A program made the translations under genes and the position numbers. A model generated the notes under the pieces. It was not told the DNA's origin, did not search any database, and worked only from the letters and a program-made list of their open reading frames with translations. From a virus, in the IMG/VR virus record IMGVR_UViG_3300009430_000001, positions 32,598 through 96,597 of that record: a DNA stretch of 64,000 bases; one strand, 5' to 3'. Positions 48,979-58,568 of this stretch are shown piece by piece (position 1 is the first letter of the stretch; every line of letters begins with the position of its first letter).

Positions 48979-49536
48979 ATGAAACCAGAGCGCAAGGGAC
49001 CCTACCGCGAGAAGCAGTACCCCGGCCGCGGAACAGGCGCCTGGGTTGAAAACCCGCGCGAGATTCAACGGGCCAACACCGCTTACTTCGGCGGGCACAA
49101 CAATCCGCGCAACACCGACAGTCATCTGATCGAGATGACGCGCGACAATGGGCAGATCTACAGCAACAGCTACGGCGATGGTCGCGGACCGATGGCGCCG
49201 GTGCCGTTTGTCGAGACGCGGCCGATCCCGGAGAACATGCGCCTGGTGCAGCAGCCGCCGGATGCAATGAACGACGGGCTCGAGCGGCCGATGGGCTTCC
49301 CGGGCACGCTGCCGGCCAATGCTGGCCCGTCGCCGATCAGTGGTCCGCCCAATGAGGTGGCGATGGCGCCAGGCCTGCCGGGCGAGCAGACCGAGCGGGG
49401 GCAGATGCTGCGCACCGGCCGGCCGGGACAGATGCCGCTGGCGCCGGTGAGCCCGGTCGATCTCGAGGAGCTGGCGAAGTTCGGGCTGCCGCCGAATGCG
49501 ATGCCCGGCGCCGTACCCTCGCGGAAGAAGGGTTGA
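48979..49536 (+). CDS. hypothetical structural protein, 185 aa
   Basis: MKPERKGPYREKQYPGRG. Pro/Gly/Arg/Asn-rich, mostly disordered (NAGPSPISGPPNEVAM). Its C-terminal PLAPVSPVDLEELAKFGLPP resembles the end of 41192-41728, suggesting paralogy. Virion cluster. Confidence 0.5.
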   Translation: MKPERKGPYREKQYPGRGTGAWVENPREIQRANTAYFGGHNNPRNTDSHLIEMTRDNGQIYSNSYGDGRGPMAPVPFVETRPIPENMRLVQQPPDAMNDGLERPMGFPGTLPANAGPSPISGPPNEVAMAPGLPGEQTERGQMLRTGRPGQMPLAPVSPVDLEELAKFGLPPNAMPGAVPSRKKG

Positions 49537-49539
49537 GCC

Positions 49540-50304
49540 ATGGCGTACCAGGACACCAAGCGGCGCATTGATCCGCAGAATTTCCTTCAAAGCAGCATTG
49601 CGCATTACGGCGAGTACAGTCGTTTGCACAACGCTGGCATCAAGGTCGGCAGACAGGCCGAAGAGGCGCTGCGGCTTCGCTACAATGATCCCAGCAAGAT
49701 GACGGCTCAGCAGATGGAGCTGTCAGATCCGCTGAACATTCGTGCCGCGGTTGACACACACAAACAGGGCGGCAACATCAATACCTACAACAGCACCAAT
49801 GACCTGGAGAAATCGTACGATCGCATTCTCAGCGGCGGCAAGCAGGAATCAGGCGGCAGTGACACGCTGGGATTGAGCCAAGAGGATTTCGATCACTATT
49901 CATCGTTGGCTCGCGACATGGGCCTCAACAAAGGCGGTGGAGCCCTGAGCGCGAATGATTTGCGCCAGGTGCGCGAACGCGAAGCCGCGAAAGCGCCACC
50001 GGCCAGTCCTGCGCCTGCGGAGGCTCCAGCTGCGCCGCCGCCCACGGAGTATGAGCGTGATCAGATCGCCAGACAGGAGACGGGCAATCCGTGGGCCAAC
50101 AGGTTCAGCGGCCATTCATCGCAAACTGCTGAGCCCGACTGGTATGACGTGATCACGGACAAGACCAATCAAGCAGCGATGGGCATGTATGGGCAGATTG
50201 GCGATGATCTGCGCTCTGATTATACGATGATGGCGGATCGCTCCAAGACGACTGAGAAAGACAGCCGCAGCTACCTCAAGCAGTACATCAACCAGCTGAT
50301 GTGA
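49540..50304 (+). CDS. hypothetical structural protein, 254 aa
   Basis: MAYQDTKRRIDPQNFLQSSIAHYGEY. Gln/Ser/Asn-rich and helical (EEALRLRYNDPSKMTAQQMELS), then Pro-rich (APPASPAPAEAPAAPPPTEYE), then charged helices to the end. Virion cluster; unknown function. Confidence 0.5.
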   Translation: MAYQDTKRRIDPQNFLQSSIAHYGEYSRLHNAGIKVGRQAEEALRLRYNDPSKMTAQQMELSDPLNIRAAVDTHKQGGNINTYNSTNDLEKSYDRILSGGKQESGGSDTLGLSQEDFDHYSSLARDMGLNKGGGALSANDLRQVREREAAKAPPASPAPAEAPAAPPPTEYERDQIARQETGNPWANRFSGHSSQTAEPDWYDVITDKTNQAAMGMYGQIGDDLRSDYTMMADRSKTTEKDSRSYLKQYINQLM

Positions 50305-50307
50305 TTC

Positions 50308-50844
50308 ATGGCCACAACCTCTTCAAACAAGCAGCCCCTGCTGATCGATCGGCCGCTTCACGTCGTCGCTCGGCTGGATCAGACCAGCCAGCCCGCAGGA
50401 TCCGTTGATCCCGGCACCGGGACGAATGGCGTGCTACTGGTCGACTGCACGGGCACAAGTGATGGCGCGTTTCTCGACACGATCTTCCTGATTCAGCGTG
50501 TCAGCGATGATGAGTCGATCGTCAATCTGTTCTTCTCAGAGAGCAATGGCATGCTTGGCGTGGTGACAACCGGCGGGCAGGCGAATGCCTGGTTCATCAA
50601 CACCTGCAAGTTCCCGGCCACCACGCCGGTGGGGCAGCATGTCGAGTTCGAGCTGCCACACGTGCTCTCGCCGATCCCCCATGCCGGCGCCAACCTGGCA
50701 CTGCAGGGGCGCAGCGGCGTCTCTGAGCCGCCACGCTATCGAGGCCTTTATGTGCCAAGAGGCAAGGCGTTGTGGGCGGCGGTGTTTCACCCGGCGCCCG
50801 TGCCTCATGCACCCAACATCGCTTGCCAGGGAGGCTGGTACTGA
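50308..50844 (+). CDS. beta-rich tail or collar protein, 178 aa
   Basis: MATTSSNKQPLLIDRPLHVVARLDQTS, with strands such as GVLLVDCTGTS and NLALQGRSGVSE. No recognised family; probably a tail or neck structural protein from its place among them. TGATG-coupled to the next gene. Confidence 0.5.
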   Translation: MATTSSNKQPLLIDRPLHVVARLDQTSQPAGSVDPGTGTNGVLLVDCTGTSDGAFLDTIFLIQRVSDDESIVNLFFSESNGMLGVVTTGGQANAWFINTCKFPATTPVGQHVEFELPHVLSPIPHAGANLALQGRSGVSEPPRYRGLYVPRGKALWAAVFHPAPVPHAPNIACQGGWY

Positions 50845-51842
50845 TGGCCACGCTTGCTCAACAGCGCGCGCAGACATTTCAGCAGCGCAATCCCTACCAG
50901 AACGTCAACGATCCGTATCACGTTCCTGGTTACATTCCGCCGAATACGCAAGGCGGTTACAACGGTCCGGTCTATGGTTCGGCGGCTGGCACGTACCTGC
51001 CGTACAGCAACAAGGCCACCTACGACCCGTACCAGGAGCTCGGCGCTGCCGCGGAGAATCCCGACTACTACGCGGCCACCGGTGGCGCCATGCAGCCTGG
51101 CGGCTCGAGGGTCAGCGGTGGCTCCGATGGGTCGAGCTTCTCGAATGGCAGCCAGCCCTCGGGCTCCAGTGGCAACCAGTCGAAGTCCGGTGAAGACGGC
51201 TCGAAATCTGGCGGCTCGCAGGTGCCCGCCGGTTACGAGCCGAACATCCTGGGTGCGCAGTGGAACCCGGCGCCAGGCGGCGGGTATGTGCAGCGCAGCA
51301 ACGGGGCGGTGATCACCAGCGCTGGCGATGGCGGGACATTCGATGCGTACAACCCGGGGCGTTTCAAGGGCCAGGGAAATGTGGATCCACGTCAGGGCGC
51401 TTCTGCCGGAAGCGGCTATTCGGGCTTTGGCCAGGACAAGTACGTCGGCAGTGAACAGTTCTATTCGAGTGATGCGATCGCCTATCGCACCAGCAGCGGG
51501 ACGACTGCCGCGGATCGCACCTACAACATGGAGGGCACGGCGCCGCGCAAGCAGATCGACAGATCCCTGAGCTACGAGGGCACAAGCCCCGATGCTTACA
51601 ACGGCGGTGGCGGCGATCGTGCGGCCGGGCGTCAGGAGTGGGGCTTCATGGATGAGAACGACGCCAGCACGCATCAGCGTGGCTCGGCGCCGGGCTACCG
51701 GCAGGACTACGGCCGCTACGCGGCGCAGCCGGCACCTGGGAGTGGCGGCTCGGGCGCTCCGGGTCGCCCGGGTGGGCCCACCCATCGCCGGCCAACGGGT
51801 CAGCGCCTGGCTGGCGAGGCGCTCCGCAGCCTCGGGGTCTGA
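50844..51842 (+). CDS. Gly/Ser/Tyr-rich tail-associated protein, 332 aa
   Basis: ATG 50844, MATLAQQRAQTFQQRNPYQNV. Extended low-complexity Gly/Ser/Tyr/Asn/Pro sequence (YNGPVYGSAAGTYLPYSNKA; SGGSDGSSFSNGSQPS). A structural, possibly flexible, virion protein. TGATG-coupled to the next gene. Confidence 0.5.
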   Translation: MATLAQQRAQTFQQRNPYQNVNDPYHVPGYIPPNTQGGYNGPVYGSAAGTYLPYSNKATYDPYQELGAAAENPDYYAATGGAMQPGGSRVSGGSDGSSFSNGSQPSGSSGNQSKSGEDGSKSGGSQVPAGYEPNILGAQWNPAPGGGYVQRSNGAVITSAGDGGTFDAYNPGRFKGQGNVDPRQGASAGSGYSGFGQDKYVGSEQFYSSDAIAYRTSSGTTAADRTYNMEGTAPRKQIDRSLSYEGTSPDAYNGGGGDRAAGRQEWGFMDENDASTHQRGSAPGYRQDYGRYAAQPAPGSGGSGAPGRPGGPTHRRPTGQRLAGEALRSLGV

Positions 51843-53359
51843 TGCCTCGCTCGTTCGGTCCGGGCCTTTCGCCGCGCGCGAACTTCGGCGGCCAGGGGTT
51901 GAGCAGCGGCATCGGCCGGGGTGCCGCTTTCCACAGGGGCCGGCCGGATCCCGGCGGCGTTTTCCCCAGGAAGGGCAAGGGCTGGGGAATTCAGGGCGAG
52001 GCGGCATTCCCCGATCTGCTCACCTACTGGGACAAGGTGACGCAGTGGCAGTCGTGGCGGCGCGGCATGAACCTGGCGTTCGGGGCCAGCTATGGCCAGA
52101 CGGTGGCTGCCGATGGCGTCGAGGTGCTGATCCGCCCGGCCTTCAAGCCTGACCACGGCTTCGTGCAGCGTGAGGTGGTGATGCTGCGCTTCGCGAGTTC
52201 GAGCTCGCCGGTGGGCTCCTGGGCGGTGACGGTCAAGCCGCGGGGGTTCAACACGGCGCCGCTGCCGCTGCTGACGATGATGCAGCGCCACGAGACACGC
52301 ACGCACGCAACCACCGGTGGGCAGCTGCCGGTGCTCGTGGTCGATGGCGGCCTCGGCTGGCAGACGACGCTGGAGGCCACCAGCTCGCTGGTCGGCGAGC
52401 TCGTCACCGACAGCTGCGCAGGCCTGGGGAATCTGCTGCAGCCGGAGGATGGGATCGCCCTGCTCTGCCTGCAGGTGGATCCCGGCACCGGGCAGATGGT
52501 CTTCGATGCCAGCCGCTACTGGCGCTACGAGGTGAACGGGCGGGGGGCGCGCGTGCTGATCGAGCACAGCGTTGGCCCGGGCGATTCGGCGCCGCAGTTC
52601 CAGGTCGGCCGGCACCTGACGCAGGCGCTGACGCTCTCCTGCAACTGCCCGAGTCACCTGGGGGTCGAGCATGCCCGGCTGCGGGATGTGCGCATCGGCA
52701 CGCAGGACGTGTTTCCGCAGCAGGGCGGTCAGGAGATCTTCCCCAACAAGGCGAGCCATGACATGGCGGAAGGTGTCAAGCGACGCTTTGGACAGCTGGA
52801 ATGGGCGCGGATCCCGGGGCATGAATGCAAGCACTGCTACGCGGCGCGATTCTTGCTACGTGCGCCATTGCCCGAGCCAAGTGACATGCTCTCTCCTGCT
52901 TCGGATTACTGGCAGACGGGACGCGGATTCGATCGTCTCGAGGGCATGCCGGATGTGTTCGATGAACGGCGGATGATGTTGGAGGCGGAGCGCTCGATGC
53001 TGTTGCGCAATGAGTGGGAGGAGATTGATCAGACGTTGCTGGCTGCCAGTGTCGGCGATGCGCTGACGGTGCTGCCGGTGCGCATCAGCCATGATCCGCC
53101 GATCGCGGAAGAGCAGCTGCCGATGGCGGATGTGATGATGCGGCAGTGCTTCCGCATGGCCGGCAATCCACCGCGCTTCAACGAGATGCATTTCAGCCGG
53201 AGACCCGAGGAGGACGACGACGCGATTCGCGGGGACTGGTGGGTGGGCCGCGGCACCAACACCCAGGTGCGCACCTACGACGGCGTCCATCACGTTCTCG
53301 ATGAGCCAGCAATGCGGCCGCTGCGCCGCGCGGCCACCCTGAGCGAAGTGGTGGTCTGA
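51842..53359 (+). CDS. large tail protein with SWIM-like zinc site, 505 aa
   Basis: ATG 51842. N-terminal 45 residues Gly/Arg/Phe-rich, then a beta-rich domain, then C267NC269P and C329KH331 about 60 residues apart, the spacing CxC...CxH of a SWIM zinc finger (usual in DNA/protein-binding proteins). C-terminal 150 residues helical (ERRMMLEAERSMLLRNEWEE). A tail protein by position; no named homologue. Confidence 0.6.
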   Translation: MPRSFGPGLSPRANFGGQGLSSGIGRGAAFHRGRPDPGGVFPRKGKGWGIQGEAAFPDLLTYWDKVTQWQSWRRGMNLAFGASYGQTVAADGVEVLIRPAFKPDHGFVQREVVMLRFASSSSPVGSWAVTVKPRGFNTAPLPLLTMMQRHETRTHATTGGQLPVLVVDGGLGWQTTLEATSSLVGELVTDSCAGLGNLLQPEDGIALLCLQVDPGTGQMVFDASRYWRYEVNGRGARVLIEHSVGPGDSAPQFQVGRHLTQALTLSCNCPSHLGVEHARLRDVRIGTQDVFPQQGGQEIFPNKASHDMAEGVKRRFGQLEWARIPGHECKHCYAARFLLRAPLPEPSDMLSPASDYWQTGRGFDRLEGMPDVFDERRMMLEAERSMLLRNEWEEIDQTLLAASVGDALTVLPVRISHDPPIAEEQLPMADVMMRQCFRMAGNPPRFNEMHFSRRPEEDDDAIRGDWWVGRGTNTQVRTYDGVHHVLDEPAMRPLRRAATLSEVVV

Positions 53360-53361
53360 GC

Positions 53362-54477
53362 ATGGCCCTGTCGGTTCGCGAGCCGCCGCGCAAGACCGGT
53401 GATCACGGCACGCTCCTGAAGCCCAACCCGGTCGGCCTGGAAGTGGACGGGCTGACCCGGCTGCGGACGCGGCTGGGCTACGAGGCGATCCCCAGCAGCG
53501 ACTTCTGGTGCTTCACGGTGAATCGTGACACCGAGCTGCGGGTGGATCGGGTCAGTGACGACATCTACGCCGTGCATGTCGGCGTGGCTCTGATCGACCA
53601 GCACAACATGCGCGTGGCGCCGCTGGTGCAGACGCAGGACGGCCACGGCGATTGGGTGCGGATCAAGCCCGGGTACTACAAGATCGTCGCCAGTCTCGGC
53701 ATGCCCGAGGAGGTGGCGGTGGAGCTGCAGGTGCAGGCCCGCCATCCGCGCGTGCCGCTCTGGGGCATCGGGATCGAGATGGCGCCCGGGACGGCCCGGC
53801 TGTTCCTGCCGCGCGCCCGGGCGATCGCCTGGGTCGGCTTTGGGGCCAGCGCGTTCATGAATCACGAGCGGCCGGGCAGCCGCGGCACGGCATTTGCGCT
53901 CCTGCAGTGCTGCGGCTGGGCGACGATGCGATCGGCTGCAGCCAGATCGACGGCGATCGGCACCGAGGCGGCGCCGGGGATCGCCAGGCTTTCATCGCCC
54001 AGCAAGGCTCGGCTCGACATCTACGCGCTCGGCCTGGCCCGCCTGCGCACCGTGCACCCGAAGGCGGTCGGCACCGAGGCAGCGCCAGGCATCGCTCATC
54101 TGCGCGGCAGCCTGGTGGCACTCGGCGTCGAGGACGCCCCGGGCATTGCGCACATGGGCGTGCAGAGCGGCGGCAGGCTCCGAGGCATCGGCATCGAGAT
54201 GGCGCCAGGGCTGGCGAGGCTGGCGGTGCCGGCGCGGGCGATTGGGGTGGAGCCGGCCCAGGGCCTGGCGCATCTCAATGCTGACCTCGGCTCGAGCGCT
54301 CCGGCTCTCGCGGCGCTGCGCTACTCGCCGTTGTGGGATGGCCGCCTGCGCGGCATCAGCAGCACGGTGCTGCTGGCCGCCGCGACGATGCGTGATCCAT
54401 CGATCAGCCGGCCGCCACCACAGCGTCCGCCAGAGCAGGGGTGTGCTTACGATCCACCACCGCGGTTCGTACCCTGA
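53362..54477 (+). CDS. tail protein with six tandem GxExAPGxAxL repeats, 371 aa
   Basis: ATG 53362. An N-terminal 135-residue domain (beta-rich, with PGYYKIVASLGMPEEVAVEL) is followed by six copies of G-I/T/V-E-x-AP/AQ-G-x-A-R/H-L/M at 137, 200, 237, 255, 277 and 295, separated by variable loops. A beta-solenoid or beta-prism fold is plausible. Ends with the TACCCTG box inside its last codons. Confidence 0.6.
   Translation: MALSVREPPRKTGDHGTLLKPNPVGLEVDGLTRLRTRLGYEAIPSSDFWCFTVNRDTELRVDRVSDDIYAVHVGVALIDQHNMRVAPLVQTQDGHGDWVRIKPGYYKIVASLGMPEEVAVELQVQARHPRVPLWGIGIEMAPGTARLFLPRARAIAWVGFGASAFMNHERPGSRGTAFALLQCCGWATMRSAAARSTAIGTEAAPGIARLSSPSKARLDIYALGLARLRTVHPKAVGTEAAPGIAHLRGSLVALGVEDAPGIAHMGVQSGGRLRGIGIEMAPGLARLAVPARAIGVEPAQGLAHLNADLGSSAPALAALRYSPLWDGRLRGISSTVLLAAATMRDPSISRPPPQRPPEQGCAYDPPPRFVP
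54470..54476 (+). promoter_or_regulatory. TACCCTG box, putative -10 element
   Basis: TACCCTG overlaps the stop codon of 53362-54477; 21 bases before ATG 54498. Confidence 0.45.
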
Positions 54478-54497
54478 AGCCACTCGGGTGATCATTC

Positions 54498-54953
54498 ATG
54501 GCGTTCGCGCAGGCTGTTGCTGATCCGCTGCTGAGCTGGATTCTCGGCACGCCGATGCCAGCACCGCCGACGATGCTCGCGATGTCACTGCACACGCAGA
54601 GCGGCGTCAGCGCGGCCAACGAGGTGAGCGGTCAGGTGGGCGGGCGTAAGCAGGTTGACCCCGCCTGGTTCTCGTCGCCGCGACCGGCGACCGGCGTCGA
54701 TGCGCGTGAGATCGCCAACGTGCAGGCGATCGTCTTCGGGAACGCGCAGACAGCGTTGTCGATCACGAGCTGGGGCCTGTGGAGCGGACTCACTGGTGGC
54801 ACTTTATTATTCGCCGGTGATGTAATTCCCGACATTCAGCTGCGTGCTGGTGATCCTGCGATTTTCTCGCCGGGAGATGTGATCATTCGCATCGGCCAGG
54901 CGATTCTGCCAGGCGCCATCACGCCAAGCCCGACGCCAATCCTGGTTCCTTGA
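54498..54953 (+). CDS. phage tail fibre-type protein, 151 aa
   Basis: MAFAQAVADPLLSWILGTPMPAPPTMLAMSLHT opens like the M-A-F-x-x-A-x-A-D-x-L family of tail proteins; SWGLWSGLTGGTLLFAGDV and AGDPAIFSPGDVIIRIG are the typical core. These short proteins are usually baseplate, fibre-adapter or fibre parts. Unknown target. Confidence 0.7.
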   Translation: MAFAQAVADPLLSWILGTPMPAPPTMLAMSLHTQSGVSAANEVSGQVGGRKQVDPAWFSSPRPATGVDAREIANVQAIVFGNAQTALSITSWGLWSGLTGGTLLFAGDVIPDIQLRAGDPAIFSPGDVIIRIGQAILPGAITPSPTPILVP

Positions 54954-54954
54954 G

Positions 54955-55506
54955 ATGGCGACGCTCCCCGGCACCACCACGCCGACCTGGGCGTACATCA
55001 CCGAGCACGGCTACAACTTCGGCAGCATCCTCCGCGCACTGAAGGTCATCCTGCTCACCATCAACCCCACAGGCACGTTGACAAAGGAGTACCCGCCCAA
55101 CTTCCAAGGCATCACCTAAGCGCTGGCCGATGTCGCCGAGATGCTGCAAGGGCATCTGGCGAGGAGTGCGATCTGGCCTCCGCCGAGCGGTGCCCCCGCG
55201 GCGCCAGGCAGTGGGCCCAATCAGCTGGCCGAGGGCAGCTTGTGGTGGAGTTCCGTGATGGGGCGGCTGTTCATCAAGGCTGATGGGCAGTGGTGGCAAA
55301 CCAACGGAGCTGAATCGCTCTGTCACGTCGGGCCGTTTCCACCGCAGGATGCCAGCGGGCAGTTCCTCGAGCAGCAGGGGCGGACATGGTTCAGGACCAC
55401 AGACGCCCGGAACTTCATCTATGTGGATGAGCCGGCTGCGCAGGGAGAGCCTGGCTGGTATCAGAACACAGTGGATACGGACTTCGAGTTGGCTCAGGGC
55501 CCCTGA
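54955..55506 (+). CDS. tail protein interrupted by an in-frame TAA
   Basis: ATG 54955 (MATLPGTTTPTWAYITEHGYN) reaches TAA at 55117-55119 after 54 codons (NFQGIT). The same frame then resumes as ALADVAEMLQGHLARS and stays open to 55506; a second ATG is at 55141. The amino-acid character is continuous across the stop, and a single CAA-to-TAA change would create it. Read-through would give about 183 residues; the downstream part alone is 121. It contains the LWW...GRLFIKADGQWWQT module shared with other tail genes. Confidence 0.65.
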
Positions 55507-55555
55507 GCGTGAACTACAGTTGAGGCGCAGCTGAACGGAGCGGGAACTCCGCCCG

Positions 55556-55562
55556 TACCCTG
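55556..55562 (+). promoter_or_regulatory. TACCCTG box, putative -10 element
   Basis: TACCCTG, 25 bases before TTG 55588. Confidence 0.45.
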
Positions 55563-55587
55563 ACGGCAGCAGCTGCAGCCGTGCCCG

Positions 55588-56361
55588 TTGACCGCGATCG
55601 GCCAGGTTTCCATCAACGTGATCGGCCCTGTGATCGACGGGCAGCCGCTGGAGCTGCGCGCCTCGATCAGCGGGGATGCCGCGGCCCCTCGATTCGCCTG
55701 GTCGGCTCCAGTCGGTTCGCGCCTGACACCGCCTGCAGCCGGCGGCGGCACCTGGCAGATCCCGGTGTTCACCGCGGCGGCGGACGCGGGCGTCTTCTCG
55801 CTACAGGTCACGGACAGCGCGGCATCGGATTCGCCGAAGTCCGGATCGCTGAATGTGCAGCCGGGGCGCACGATCTCGAGATTCGGGCGTCTGTTCACCT
55901 GGTCCCCGCACCAGGGCGTGCCGGGTGGCGTGTGGTTGCTGACCGGCCCCGGGGTGGGCCCTGACGGCATCGGTGTTCCAGCTGCGCATGCTCCGCTGGA
56001 TCCTGCTTCGCCGATCTTCACGCAGGCGGGCCAGGTGATCTATCTCAAGCCCGATGGCCATGCTGCATTGGCGAAAGCTGATGACTTTGCCACTGCGGTG
56101 GCGATCGGCGTGGTTGTCAATGGCTCGCGGCCAGGGCAGATCACGAGCTACACCAGTGATGGCACCGTCTCCAGGGCTGACTGGACGCCGATCACCGGCA
56201 CGGCCAATCTGATCCCCGGACGGCGTTACTTCCTCAGCCCGAGCAACATCGGCCGGCTGGTGGATCAACCACCTGTCCGTCCGCATTACATCTGCTCGAT
56301 CGGTCGTGCGACGAGCTCGACGACGCTCGAGGTCGAAATTCAACCTGCGGTAAAAGCCTGA
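55588..56361 (+). CDS. tail-fibre/decoration protein with Ig-like region, 257 aa
   Basis: TTG 55588 (MTAIGQVSINVIGPVIDGQPL); GTG 55581 lies in another frame. A beta-rich Ig-like N-terminal half (about 1-90) is followed by a module of about 80 residues (AVAIGVVVNGSRPGQITSY...DWTPITGTANLIPGRRYFLSPS) repeated in the next gene. TGATG-coupled to 56361. Confidence 0.6.
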   Translation: MTAIGQVSINVIGPVIDGQPLELRASISGDAAAPRFAWSAPVGSRLTPPAAGGGTWQIPVFTAAADAGVFSLQVTDSAASDSPKSGSLNVQPGRTISRFGRLFTWSPHQGVPGGVWLLTGPGVGPDGIGVPAAHAPLDPASPIFTQAGQVIYLKPDGHAALAKADDFATAVAIGVVVNGSRPGQITSYTSDGTVSRADWTPITGTANLIPGRRYFLSPSNIGRLVDQPPVRPHYICSIGRATSSTTLEVEIQPAVKA

Positions 56362-58565
56362 TGACTGACTTTCGCCCGCTTGTTCTTGATCCCAGCAAGG
56401 GAGTTCCGCAGGTTCTCGGCGATGGTGCCGTTCTCGCCGTAGGCGGAAGCAATGGCACCGTTGGCGGATTCAGGCACACCGGCGGCTGGCTTGGATTCAA
56501 CAACAGACAGGGCCTCAATCAGATTCCGCAGCTGTTCGGCAGCGGGATTGACGTCTTCCGTCAGGTTGTCGACAGCCTGGTGGAATATGGCCTACTGGAG
56601 AGCCATTTGGGCGCAGGCTGGGCCGATCGGCTCGTCTACCTCCAGCAGCTGGCATCGATCAACTCGCATGTCACCGGGCGACTGATCGTCGGCAGCGCGG
56701 GAGGCTTCACAGCTCTCGATCTCCCAGCCGATCAGCCCGATGTGCTGCAGGTACCGGCCCGGACGGGATCCGTCCTTGGGTACGCACCGGTGGTCACCGT
56801 CGGCGATCAGCCGCCGCTTCGCCCGGCGCCGGGCTGCATCTGGGTGGACACCAGCAGGCCGGATGCCCCTCGCCTGCGCGTGTTCCGCGAAGGCGGCAGC
56901 TGGATGGATCTGCTTGCCGCACCGCTGCGGGACCTGGGCCTGGCCGGGCCCGCGGTGCACGGCGGCATGCTGATCGCTGATCGCGGCAGCTGGTCGGTCC
57001 TCGGACCAGGCGGCGCCGGGCAGGCGCTGACGATCGGGCCGAATGGCCGGCCGGTGTGGGCCGACTTCCTGCGCTTCGGGCCCAAGCCGCCCTGGAAGGA
57101 TCACGACACGGTCCCGCATCCGCCGACGATCTGGGTCGACCCGGCCGCCAACGCCGAGCGGCTCAGCTGGTGGTGCCCGGATTCCCGGCAGTGGCAGGGC
57201 GTCTACTCCAACTCGCCGATCCTCGATCGCCTGGCGGAGCTCCGGGCCCAATACCGCGAAGGCGATCTACTCGGCTTCGCCGCCGGCCAGATTCAGCGCC
57301 TCGGCGCCGGGCGCCAGGCCGATCGGCTGACGATGCGCGGCGGGGTGCCGGTGTGGGAGCCGGCGCTTCACATCTCCGATGCAGCGCCGGCGGGCCACGA
57401 CGGCGAACTTTGGTACCAGGCCGATCGCGGCGTGCTGCGCGTGCGGCATGCGGGCGAATGGCAGATCGCCAACGGCACGATCTGGAGCGACCTCAACGCC
57501 AGTGGCGCCCGGCTCGAGCCTGGCACCGCGGTGTTCCTGAACTCCGGTGGCTGGAAGCGCGTCGATGCGTCGCTGAGCGGCAGCAGCCAGTTCGGCGGCC
57601 TGGTCGTCACTGGCGGCGATGCTGGCGACATGGTGGCCGTCGCCTGGGGCGGCGTCGTCACCCTGGGCCCCTCGGACTGGGATGCGGTGATCGATCCGGC
57701 TGACGGCCAGGCGCCAGGCGGGCTGAACCCCGGCCGCACCTACTACGCCAGCGCGGGCCAGCCCGGGATGCTGAGCGTCAATCCGGCTTCGGGCCTGCCG
57801 ATCGGCCAGGCGCTGGATGGCACCTCGCTGTTCCTGTTCCCCCAGGCGGACCTGGGCGGCGGGTCCGCGGCGGCCAGGTGGTTCCTCGGCACGCTCGATC
57901 CATGCCTGCCGCATGCCTTCGATGACGGCGACGTGCTCGGCTGGAACGGCCACCAGTTCGGCAAGGCCGCCTGGATCAACGGGGCCCGCACGCCGATCGC
58001 CATCCGGCACTCGAGTCGTCTGGTGGACCCGGTAACTGGCAAGCCGACGCTGCCCGGCACGCCCGGGGCCCAGGCCGAAGCACCAACCGACACCGGCCTG
58101 CCCAATGGCGTGTCGTTCCTGCGCGACGGTGAGCTGTTCCTCGGGACCAACCCGGCCGATCCGGCGCTGTGGTGGAAGCTCTCCGATGGCTCCACCTACC
58201 GCTTCGCGGGCGGCGGCGGGCCCGGCGCACTCGATTTCCACGCCGAGGATTTCGCCACCGATCCGGATGCGGCGCAGATCGTCCTCGATGCCGGTGGGCG
58301 CCGGCGGGAGGTGGTGCTGCGCGGGGCGGACGGGATCGAGGTCACGGCCACGAACCAGGGCACCCTGGTGATCAGCGGCGCTGCGCTGCTCAACCGGCGT
58401 CAGCCCGGGATCGATGGGGGCAGGTTTTCGCCCAAAGCCGCCTTCCGCCCAGGTGTCACGGGCGCTTCGGCGCTCGATGCCGGGCGGTTCACCCTGCCGG
58501 AGGTGCAGCCGCCGAAAGCCAGGCGCGAGATCGACGCTGGCGATTTCCACATCGGGAAGCCCTGA
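56361..58565 (+). CDS. large tail-fibre protein, 734 aa
   Basis: ATG 56361, MTDFRPLVLDPSKGVPQVLGDGAV. It contains repeated W-centred modules (GCIWVDTSRPDAPRLRVF; TIWVDPAANAERLSWW; ELWYQADRGVLRVRHAG), and at about 400-500 the same module as the protein at 55588 (DAGDMVAVAWGGVVTLGPSDW, LNPGRTYYASAG). C-terminal part has DAGRFTLPE and DAGDFHIGK repeats. Host-receptor fibre or baseplate protein by context. Confidence 0.7.
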   Translation: MTDFRPLVLDPSKGVPQVLGDGAVLAVGGSNGTVGGFRHTGGWLGFNNRQGLNQIPQLFGSGIDVFRQVVDSLVEYGLLESHLGAGWADRLVYLQQLASINSHVTGRLIVGSAGGFTALDLPADQPDVLQVPARTGSVLGYAPVVTVGDQPPLRPAPGCIWVDTSRPDAPRLRVFREGGSWMDLLAAPLRDLGLAGPAVHGGMLIADRGSWSVLGPGGAGQALTIGPNGRPVWADFLRFGPKPPWKDHDTVPHPPTIWVDPAANAERLSWWCPDSRQWQGVYSNSPILDRLAELRAQYREGDLLGFAAGQIQRLGAGRQADRLTMRGGVPVWEPALHISDAAPAGHDGELWYQADRGVLRVRHAGEWQIANGTIWSDLNASGARLEPGTAVFLNSGGWKRVDASLSGSSQFGGLVVTGGDAGDMVAVAWGGVVTLGPSDWDAVIDPADGQAPGGLNPGRTYYASAGQPGMLSVNPASGLPIGQALDGTSLFLFPQADLGGGSAAARWFLGTLDPCLPHAFDDGDVLGWNGHQFGKAAWINGARTPIAIRHSSRLVDPVTGKPTLPGTPGAQAEAPTDTGLPNGVSFLRDGELFLGTNPADPALWWKLSDGSTYRFAGGGGPGALDFHAEDFATDPDAAQIVLDAGGRRREVVLRGADGIEVTATNQGTLVISGAALLNRRQPGIDGGRFSPKAAFRPGVTGASALDAGRFTLPEVQPPKARREIDAGDFHIGKP

Positions 58566-58568
58566 ACC

